Assembly: GCA_030831375.1 (NCBI GenBank)
Contig: JAURLF010000065.1
Span: 1-5,958, forward strand
Direction: 5' to 3'
From: Gaiellales bacterium
Lineage (GTDB): Bacteria > Actinomycetota > Thermoleophilia > Gaiellales > F1-60-MAGs149
Length of the DNA stretch: 5,958 nucleotides
Positions within the stretch are counted from its first letter, which is position 1, and every line of letters begins with the position of its first letter. Position numbers and translations under genes: made by a program. Of this stretch, positions 1 to 4,487 are shown in pieces. The notes under the pieces are model-generated. The model was not told the DNA's origin. It saw only the letters and a program-made list of their open reading frames with translations, and ran no database searches.

Positions 1-1155
1 ATGCGGCGCCCGTGGCCGTTTCTCGTGGCCGGTTCCACGCTCCTGATCGCGCTCGCCCTGCCGACCTTCCTGATCTCGCTGACGCCCGGTTCGAACGACG
101 GCCTGCCCGCCACGGTGGAGAGCGTGCAGGGCATGCTGCGACTCGAGGAGGAGGTCGGGGCCGGCCCGCTGGCGCCGTCGCAGATCACTGTCGACACCGG
201 CAGGGAGGGCGGCGTCTGGGCGGAGCCGCAGACGGCCGCGATCGCCCGCCTCGCCGAGCTCCTGCGCGCCGATCCGGAGGTGGGGGAGCAGCCGACGGCG
301 GTTGCCGCACCGACGGACCTGCTCGCTGAGGGCGACACGCCCGCGGCCCGCGAGCAGGCCGTGGCCGCGGGCCTCGTCGACCCGACGGGCCGCTACGCCC
401 TCGTCACGGCCGCCTCGCGCGACCAGTACGGCGCGGAGGCGAGCCAGGAGCTCGCCCGGCGCCTGCGCGCCGACACCGTCCCCGCCGCGGCGTTCCCCGC
501 CGGGACGGAGGTGCTCGTCGGGGGTGGCCCCGCCGCGGGCATCGACTTCATCGACCGCGCCTACGGCGCCTTCCCGTGGCTCGTCCTGTTTGTGCTGGTG
601 ACGAGCTACATCCTGCTCGTGCGGGCGTTCCGGTCGCTGCTCCTGCCGCTCAAGGCCGTGCTCCTGAACGTGCTCAGCGTGGCGGCCGCGTACGGCATAC
701 TCGTGCTGGTCTTCCAGGAGGGCTGGGGGCAGTGGGCCGGGATCGAGCCGGTCGGGCAGATCGAGGCGTGGATCCCGATCTTCCTGTTCGCGATGCTGTT
801 CGGCCTGTCGATGGACTACGAGGTCTTCCTCGTGACGCGCATGCGCGAGCTCTACGACCGCGGTCTCTCGAATGCGGATGCGGTCGCCCAGGGCCTGCAG
901 CGCACGGGGCGCATCGTCAGCGCCGCGGCGATCATCCTCGTCGCCGCGTTCGGCGGCTTCCTGCTCGGCTCGTTGTCCGCGTTCCAGCAGTTCGGTCTCG
1001 GCCTGGCCGCCGGCATCCTGATCGACGCCACGCTGATCCGCATGATCCTCGTGCCCGCGTTCATGCAGATCGCCGGTGACGCCAACTGGTGGCTGCCGGC
1101 GCGCGTCGCGCGGATCCTGCGCGTGAAGCCGTCCGAGCGCCGCATCGCCGCCTGA
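1..1155 (+). CDS. MMPL/RND-family membrane transporter, C-terminal half (5' partial)
   Basis: This is the second half of an MMPL-type (RND superfamily) proton-driven exporter of the inner membrane; the family moves lipids, polyketides or drugs. Visible order: one membrane segment at residues ~8-28, a large extracytoplasmic porter-like domain (~29-187), then five membrane segments at ~193-209, ~218-237, ~255-272, ~305-322 and ~329-355. The signature GLSMDYEVFLVTRMRE is present; its Asp272-Tyr273 match the proton-relay pair of the family. DATLIRM (Asp342 onward) is the typical last-helix motif. Full-length members have about 700 residues and 12 segments; only 384 residues and six segments are seen. 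The Met at base 1 aligns with the middle of the family (seventh segment), so it is most likely internal and the gene starts left of the window. A genuine half-size protein cannot be excluded. The substrate is unknown. It ends in TGA, 12 bp from the convergent EamA gene. Confidence 0.9.
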   Translation: MRRPWPFLVAGSTLLIALALPTFLISLTPGSNDGLPATVESVQGMLRLEEEVGAGPLAPSQITVDTGREGGVWAEPQTAAIARLAELLRADPEVGEQPTAVAAPTDLLAEGDTPAAREQAVAAGLVDPTGRYALVTAASRDQYGAEASQELARRLRADTVPAAAFPAGTEVLVGGGPAAGIDFIDRAYGAFPWLVLFVLVTSYILLVRAFRSLLLPLKAVLLNVLSVAAAYGILVLVFQEGWGQWAGIEPVGQIEAWIPIFLFAMLFGLSMDYEVFLVTRMRELYDRGLSNADAVAQGLQRTGRIVSAAAIILVAAFGGFLLGSLSAFQQFGLGLAAGILIDATLIRMILVPAFMQIAGDANWWLPARVARILRVKPSERRIAA

Positions 1156-1160
1156 CGCCG

Positions 1161-1180
1161 GTCCGCGTCAGCCCGCGGAC
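1161..1180. terminator. Candidate bidirectional terminator hairpin between convergent genes
   Basis: A perfect 7-bp inverted repeat, GTCCGCG / CGCGGAC, with a 6-nt loop lies just after the MMPL stop codon. Its loop contains the TGA stop of the EamA gene on the other strand. All but one of the pairs are G-C. There is no T-tract on either side, so this is not a classical intrinsic terminator, but U-less GC hairpins are common at convergent ends in high-GC actinobacteria. Termination is inferred from position and symmetry only. Confidence 0.4.
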
Positions 1181-2106
1181 GCCGCGGTCTCGGCGCGGGC
1201 GCGGCTGACCTGGGCCCAGGCGACGGCCGCGAGAACGGCGAGTCCGCCGACGATCTGCGCGGGCGCGAGCGACTGCCCGAGCAGGACCCAGGCGATGGCG
1301 CCGGCGACGATCGGCTCGATCATGGCCGTCACGCTGGCCCCGTCGGCGCCCATTCGCCGTACGCCAGCGATCAGCATCGCGAAGGGCACGATCGTGCCGA
1401 GCACCGACACCCACAGGAGCATCGCCCACACGGGCAGGCTCGGGCCGAGCCCGTCCGACCAGGACGCGACCGCTGCGAACGGGAAGCCCCAGGCGGGCTG
1501 CGCGACGAGCAGTGCCAGCGCCCCGAAGCCGAGGCCGATGCCGAGCACCGCCGTCGCGGAGCGGTCGCGCGTCAGCACCTCGGCGTGCAGCGCGTAGTAG
1601 GCGTAGCAGAGCGCCGCGCCGAGGCTGAGCGCCACGCCGAGCGCGGAGATGCGGCCGTCGACGCCGTCGAGGACGCCGAGGACGAGCGCGAGGCCGGCGA
1701 GGGCGACCGGGATCGCCGCCCACGCCTGCCACGGCAGCAGCCGGCCCCAGACGAGCCGCACCCACAGCGCCACGAGCAGGGGCGCGGAGTACTCGATCAC
1801 GAGCGAGATCGAGATCGGGATCCGGCTGATCGCCTCGAAGTACAGCCACTGCACGCCGACGAGGCCGATGATCCCGAAGGCGGCGTACTGGAGGGCCTCG
1901 CGGCGCGTCAGACGCAGGGTGGGTCGTTCCCGCCATGCGAGCCATGCGAGCAGCAGCACGGCGGCGAGGACGATGCGGGCCTGGGCGAGGCGCGACGGCG
2001 CGACGCCGGCCTCCATCACCAGCGCGGAGACCGTCCCGTTGAAGCCCCATAGGGCCGCCGCGCCCGCCACGAGGAGGGTGCCGGACAGAGTCCTCGACGC
2101 GCGCAT
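1168..2106 (-). CDS. EamA/DMT-family transporter (RhaT/YdcZ-like drug/metabolite permease)
   Basis: A 312-residue inner-membrane permease of the drug/metabolite transporter superfamily, close to the usual ~300 residues and ten helices. Two EamA repeats are visible, roughly residues 8-142 and 153-300. The first helix carries AAALWGFNGTV, typical of the family, and each repeat has its conserved proline helix (YSAPLLVALW and MIEPIVAGAIAWVLLG). Family members export amino acids or other metabolites; the substrate cannot be read from sequence. The frame stays open upstream to 2322, but the ATG at 2106 is chosen because the hydrophobic domain begins a few residues later and the extension lies antisense to the divergent gene at 2126. 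There is no Shine-Dalgarno sequence. Instead a TAGGCT -10 box ends 7 nt before the ATG, which suggests a leaderless mRNA. It is convergent with the MMPL gene, 12 bp away. Confidence 0.9.
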   Translation of the reverse strand: MRASRTLSGTLLVAGAAALWGFNGTVSALVMEAGVAPSRLAQARIVLAAVLLLAWLAWRERPTLRLTRREALQYAAFGIIGLVGVQWLYFEAISRIPISISLVIEYSAPLLVALWVRLVWGRLLPWQAWAAIPVALAGLALVLGVLDGVDGRISALGVALSLGAALCYAYYALHAEVLTRDRSATAVLGIGLGFGALALLVAQPAWGFPFAAVASWSDGLGPSLPVWAMLLWVSVLGTIVPFAMLIAGVRRMGADGASVTAMIEPIVAGAIAWVLLGQSLAPAQIVGGLAVLAAVAWAQVSRARAETAASAG

Positions 2107-2125
2107 CGCCGGTAGCCTACGGGGC
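2107..2125. promoter_or_regulatory. Symmetrical bidirectional -10 promoter for two leaderless genes
   Basis: The whole gap between the divergent starts at 2106 (-) and 2126 (+) is 19 bp. At its centre is GTAGCCTAC (2112-2120), a palindrome around one base. Read rightward it gives TAGCCT (2113-2118) then 7 nt then GTG. Read leftward it gives TAGGCT (2119-2114) then 7 nt then ATG. Both match the actinobacterial -10 consensus TANNNT, at the spacing that places transcription starts at or one base before the start codons. No -35 hexamer is recognisable on either side, and neither gene has a Shine-Dalgarno sequence. The symmetry is seen directly; promoter activity is inferred. Confidence 0.65.
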
Positions 2126-2812
2126 GTGCTGCACGACTCCGCGATCCTGCCGCTCGTGACCGCGCTCGTGGCGGGCGCGCTCGCGGCCCGCATGGGGGGC
2201 AGCGCCGCCCGGCGGTTCGCGCCGCAGAAGGCGCTCTGGGCCGTCGGGCTGCTCCTGTTCGCCGCGGCCAGCGGGGCCGCGGCGTACGGCGTCGCCGACG
2301 GCTGGGGCGAGGCCTCCTTCACCGTCTACTACCTGGCCGGCGCGTGCCTGTGCGTGGCCGTGCTCGGCGCCGGCTCCGCCTTCCTCGCCCTGCCGCGCTC
2401 CTTCGCCCTCGTCGTGCTCGGCGCGACGGCGACGGCCTGCGTCGGCGCCGCGGTCTCGGTCATCCTCGCTCCGGTCGACCTGGCGGTCCTCGGCCAGGCC
2501 AGCGGCCTGGCCGCGCCGACGAGCGACGCCCTCGTCGGCAACGCCCGCATCTGGGCGATCGCGATGAACCTGGTCGGCACGTCGCTGCTCGTGGCCGGCG
2601 CGGCCGTGTCGATCGCGCGACGCCGGCGGCCCGGTCCGAACGCGGCGATCCTCGTGGGCGTCCTCGTGATCGCGCTCGCGGGCACGCTGACCCGCCTCGG
2701 CGCGGAGGAGCTCCTCTACGCAGGGCAGCTGGTCGGCCTCGTCGTGCTCGGGACGGGGATGGAGTGGGCGAACCGCTCCGTGGCGCGCGCGCCGCAGCCC
2801 GCGCCGGCCTAG
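2126..2812 (+). CDS. Uncharacterised seven-helix integral membrane protein
   Basis: I do not recognise a named family. The 228-residue product is very rich in Ala, Leu, Val and Gly. It has about seven hydrophobic segments at residues ~5-21, 37-55, 66-88, 91-113, 142-162, 172-189 and 195-211, with short polar links, an Arg-rich turn (ARRRRPG, after segment 5) and a short polar Pro/Ala tail. No catalytic motif, signal peptide or soluble domain is evident, so a role in sensing, transport or membrane structure would be guesswork. The start is the GTG at 2126: it is the first plausible one after the divergent EamA gene, is followed at once by the first helix, and lies 7 nt after a TAGCCT box, which fits leaderless expression. 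An open extension back to 1649 is antisense to the EamA gene and is rejected. The stop TAG overlaps the stop of the opposite globin gene. Confidence 0.75.
   Translation: MLHDSAILPLVTALVAGALAARMGGSAARRFAPQKALWAVGLLLFAAASGAAAYGVADGWGEASFTVYYLAGACLCVAVLGAGSAFLALPRSFALVVLGATATACVGAAVSVILAPVDLAVLGQASGLAAPTSDALVGNARIWAIAMNLVGTSLLVAGAAVSIARRRRPGPNAAILVGVLVIALAGTLTRLGAEELLYAGQLVGLVVLGTGMEWANRSVARAPQPAPA
2809..2812. other. CTAG: stop codons of two convergent genes overlapping
   Basis: The palindrome CTAG carries the TAG stop of the rightward membrane-protein gene (2810-2812) and, on the other strand, the TAG stop of the leftward globin gene (2811-2809). The two reading frames therefore overlap by 4 bp, with no intergenic DNA and no room for a separate terminator between them. 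Confidence 0.75.
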
Positions 2813-3198
2813 CGCGGCCCGCGCTGGTCGGGAGGCCACGAGACGCGCATCGCGAACGTGCTGCCACCCTCGATGTGCGGCATGAAGCGGCGCCGGAACT
2901 CCTCGTCGAGCCCGACGTCGGCGCAGGCGCCGCGCATGTGCGCGGCCCACGCCGTGCGCTGCGCCTCGGTGATGCGCAGGCCGTGATGGGCGCCCCGCAT
3001 GACGGCGAAGCCGCCGCGCGTCTCGCTGTGCGCCTTGGGACCGCCCAGCAGCTCCGTCAGCCACAGGCTGAGACGCTCGGCGTGCTCCTCGCCGGGGTCG
3101 CGGAAGAGGGGCAGGAGCTCGGGGTCGACGAGGACGCGCTCGTAGAAGCGCCCGCACAGCCGCTCGAGGCCGGCGGCGCCGCCGGCCAGCTCGTACAG
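2809..3198 (-). CDS. Truncated hemoglobin, group II-like (start codon uncertain)
   Basis: A small cytoplasmic 2-on-2 heme globin; relatives bind O2 or NO and take part in oxygen or nitrosative-stress chemistry. Numbering from the CTG at 3198 gives 129 residues. Family landmarks: the opening LYELAGG, RFY with Tyr19 at B10, LLPLF with Phe32 at CD1, LLGGP (50-54), and HHGLRI, whose His71 aligns with the proximal heme ligand F8, 13 residues before Trp84 as in group II relatives. The C-terminus (FMPHIEGG...WPP) also fits. The start is odd: between the end of tRNA-Pro (3215) and LYELAGG there is no ATG, GTG or TTG in frame. The only upstream one is a GTG inside the tRNA at 3282. I place the start at CTG 3198, weakly supported by GGA seven bases upstream. 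The family call is solid; the 5' end is not. It lies 16 nt after the tRNA and converges on the membrane protein gene. Confidence 0.75.
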   Translation of the reverse strand: MYELAGGAAGLERLCGRFYERVLVDPELLPLFRDPGEEHAERLSLWLTELLGGPKAHSETRGGFAVMRGAHHGLRITEAQRTAWAAHMRGACADVGLDEEFRRRFMPHIEGGSTFAMRVSWPPDQRGPR

Positions 3199-3201
3199 GC
3201 T

Positions 3202-3210
3202 CCGATCCGC
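3202..3210 (-). repeat. Trailer arm of a 9-bp inverted repeat framing tRNA-Pro
   Basis: On the minus strand this reads GCGGATCGG and begins four bases after the tRNA discriminator base. It is exactly complementary to CCGATCCGC in the tRNA leader (3299-3291). In the precursor RNA the two arms can form a 9-bp helix stacked next to the acceptor stem, with a small AU / ACUCU internal loop (the ACUCU includes the discriminator). The arm covers the purine-rich stretch (GGAUCGGAG) just before the globin coding sequence. The complementarity is seen directly; folding and function are inferred. Confidence 0.6.
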
Positions 3211-3214
3211 AGAG

Positions 3215-3288
3215 TCGGGACGGTCAGATTCGAACTGACGACCCCGCGCTCCCAAAGCGCGTGCGCTACCAGGCTGCGCCACGTCCCG
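3215..3288 (-). tRNA. tRNA-Pro(UGG)
   Basis: A complete 74-nt cloverleaf reads on the minus strand. The acceptor stem is CGGGACG / CGTCCCG with discriminator A. The D arm is GCGC-AGCCTGGTA-GCGC, the anticodon stem is CGCGC / GCGCG around the loop TTTGGGA (anticodon TGG, proline), the variable loop has five bases, and the T arm is GTCAG-TTCGAAT-CTGAC. All stems are fully paired. The 3' CCA is not encoded (the next bases are CTCT), so it must be added by nucleotidyltransferase. It lies 26 nt after the sigma factor stop and 16 nt before the assigned globin start, on the same strand, with no clear promoter of its own, so co-transcription with the sigma gene is possible. It is framed by a 9-bp inverted repeat. 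Confidence 0.96.
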
Positions 3289-3290
3289 AT

Positions 3291-3299
3291 GCGGATCGG
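3291..3299 (-). repeat. Leader arm of the 9-bp inverted repeat framing tRNA-Pro
   Basis: On the minus strand this is CCGATCCGC, two bases before the first base of the tRNA. Besides pairing with the trailer arm, it lies within a second, competing hairpin: CCCGAT-CCGC-ATCGGG (3300-3285), whose right half takes in the first four bases of the tRNA acceptor stem. The precursor could therefore adopt either a productive leader-trailer helix or a fold that blocks the acceptor stem. Confidence 0.6.
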
Positions 3300-3314
3300 G
3301 GGTGTCCGTGGCGG

Positions 3315-4388
3315 CTACGCCCCTGGGACGGCCCGCAGACCCTGGATCTCACGGATCGCCGCGAGCTCGCGCAGCGCCTCGACCTCGATCTGGCGGATCC
3401 GCTCGCGCGTCAGGCCGAACTCGCGGCCGATCTCGTCGAGGGTGCGCGGGTCGAGCCCGTCGAGGCCGTAGCGCAGCTCGAGGACACGGCGATGTCGCTC
3501 CGGCAGGGCACCGAGGCCCTCCTGCAGGGCCTCGTGGCGCAGCTGGTCGGAGACGGCGTCCATCGGGTCGATGGCCTCCGAATCGGCGAGGAAGTCCGAG
3601 AAGGACGATTCGCCCTCGTCGCCCACGGGCTCCTCGAGGGAGATCGGCGAACGGGCCGCCTTGCGCACGTCGAGCACCTGGTAGAGCGGCAGCTTCGCCT
3701 CCTCCGCGATCTCCTCGTTCGAGGGCTCGCGGCCGAGGCGCAGCATCAGGGTGCGCTCCGCGCGGTTGATCTTCTGCAGGCGCTCGACGACGTGGACGGG
3801 CAGACGGATCGTGCGCGACTTGTCGGCCAGGGCGCGTGCGACGGCCTGGCGGATCCACCAGGTGGCGTACGTCGAGAACTTGAGGTCGCGGCGCCAGTCG
3901 AACTTCTCGACGGCGCGGATCAGGCCGAGGATGCCCTCCTGGATCAGATCGAGGAAGCCGAGACCCTGGCCGCGGTAGTTCTTCGCGATCGACACGACGA
4001 GGCGCAGGTTCGACTCGACCATCTGCTGCTTCGCCGCCATGTCGCCCTTCTCGACGCGCTTGGCGAGGCGGATCTCGTCGGCCTTCGTGAGCAGCGGGTA
4101 GCGGCCGACCTCGTGCAGGAACAGCTGCAGCGAGTCGGTCGTGCCCTCGTAGGCGAGGCGCTTCTCGAGCGCCGTCGGCTCGGCGGGGCGGTCGAGCTCG
4201 TCGACGATCTCGATGCCCTCGGCCTCGATCGCGCGGCGCACCTCGTCCATCTGCTCCGGCTCGAGCTCGTGCTCGGCGAGCCGCTCGACGATCTCGGAGA
4301 AGTTGAGGGTGCCGCGGTCGTGCCCGAGCTCGAGCAGCTGCTGGAACTCGGCGAGGTCGTGGATCTCGTTCGGCTGGTCGACGATCAT
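3315..4388 (-). CDS. rpoD: Primary (group 1) RNA polymerase sigma factor, RpoD/SigA
   Basis: The 357-residue housekeeping sigma-70 factor directs RNA polymerase to -10/-35 promoters. Domains in order: region 1.1 (~10-62, LLELGHDRGTLNFSEIVERL), region 1.2 (~84-118, DSLQLFLHEVGRYPLL), region 2 (~123-195) with the RpoD-box-like DLIQEGILGLIRAVEKFDW and the -10 melting helix KFSTYATWWIRQA, region 3 (~204-280), and region 4 (~293-346) with the -35 helix-turn-helix TLDEIGREFGLTRERIRQIE. A recognisable region 1.1 favours group 1 over group 2. The segment ALADKSRTIRLPVHVVE differs from the usual ADQARTIRIPVH, a mild group 2-like trait. The ATG at 4388 is chosen over upstream open frame because region 1.1 begins soon after it and a purine-rich GGAAGGGG (4407-4400) lies 11 nt upstream. 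The length suits a compact actinobacterial SigA. It is divergent from the hydrolase-hisS genes. Confidence 0.95.
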   Translation of the reverse strand: MIVDQPNEIHDLAEFQQLLELGHDRGTLNFSEIVERLAEHELEPEQMDEVRRAIEAEGIEIVDELDRPAEPTALEKRLAYEGTTDSLQLFLHEVGRYPLLTKADEIRLAKRVEKGDMAAKQQMVESNLRLVVSIAKNYRGQGLGFLDLIQEGILGLIRAVEKFDWRRDLKFSTYATWWIRQAVARALADKSRTIRLPVHVVERLQKINRAERTLMLRLGREPSNEEIAEEAKLPLYQVLDVRKAARSPISLEEPVGDEGESSFSDFLADSEAIDPMDAVSDQLRHEALQEGLGALPERHRRVLELRYGLDGLDPRTLDEIGREFGLTRERIRQIEVEALRELAAIREIQGLRAVPGA

Positions 4389-4399
4389 CGGTTCCGCTG

Positions 4400-4407
4400 C
4401 CCCTTCC
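4400..4407 (-). promoter_or_regulatory. Ribosome binding site of the sigma factor gene
   Basis: On the minus strand GGAAGGGG ends 11 nt before the ATG at 4388. The spacing is slightly long, but it is the only good Shine-Dalgarno-like run nearby and supports this start over upstream codons in the open frame. It lies six bases downstream of the 4414-4430 palindrome, so a leader hairpin there could affect access to it. Confidence 0.5.
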
Positions 4408-4413
4408 GGCTGT

Positions 4414-4430
4414 CCGGCGCCGGGCGCCGG
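4414..4430. repeat. 17-bp perfect palindrome in the divergent control region
   Basis: CCGGCGCC-G-GGCGCCGG is an inverted repeat with 8-bp arms around one base. It abuts the TAGACT box of the hydrolase-hisS promoter, taking the place of the -10/-35 spacer. On the other strand it lies in the probable leader of the sigma factor mRNA, where it could fold as a 6-bp stem with a 5-nt loop. It could be an operator, a leader hairpin, or a chance product of high GC; the position favours a role but does not prove one. Confidence 0.45.
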
Positions 4431-4436
4431 TAGACT
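4431..4436 (+). promoter_or_regulatory. -10 box (TAGACT) of the hydrolase-hisS genes
   Basis: TAGACT matches the actinobacterial TANNNT -10 element and would place transcription start near 4443, giving a leader of about 45 nt before the assigned start at 4488. No convincing -35 hexamer is seen; the palindrome occupies that spacer. The TAG is also the in-frame stop that closes the hydrolase frame upstream. Confidence 0.5.
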
Positions 4437-4476
4437 TCGCTCTTCGCGCACTGGCGCTCCATCCCCAACGTACGAC

Positions 4477-4480
4477 GGAG
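4477..4480 (+). promoter_or_regulatory. Shine-Dalgarno GGAG that sets the non-canonical hydrolase start
   Basis: GGAG, within ACGGAGACC, lies seven bases before the ATT at 4488, an ideal distance. The next candidate, CTG at 4494, would be 13 bases away, which is long. This spacing is the main reason for choosing ATT as the initiation codon. Confidence 0.6.
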
Positions 4481-4487
4481 ACCACCT

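Noticed and set aside
1..1155. A complete half-size MMPL transporter starting at base 1
   Set aside because: The first residues align with the seventh membrane segment of full-length MMPL proteins, so the Met is most likely internal; the upstream DNA is not visible, so this is not fully settled.
1181..1205. GCCGCG / CGCGGC inverted repeat near the end of the EamA gene
   Set aside because: It lies inside the coding sequence, has a long 13-nt loop, and short GC repeats of this kind are expected at this base composition.
2107..2322. A 72-codon N-terminal extension of the EamA permease
   Set aside because: It would lie entirely antisense to the divergent gene and through the promoter, and no EamA protein has such a leader; the hydrophobic domain starts right after the ATG at 2106.
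2117..3157. A 346-codon minus-strand open frame across the membrane protein and globin genes
   Set aside because: It is an Arg/Ala-rich, low-complexity translation in the wrong frame for the globin and antisense to the membrane protein.
3215..3288. tRNA-Pro as an attachment site of an integrated element
   Set aside because: No integrase, no direct repeat of the tRNA 3' end within the window, and both neighbours are ordinary chromosomal genes of similar composition.
3261..4433. A 390-codon open frame on the plus strand opposite the sigma factor gene
   Set aside because: It mirrors the sigma gene's GC3 codon pattern, is a low-complexity Leu/Asp/Glu/Arg string without a recognisable domain, and overlaps tRNA-Pro.
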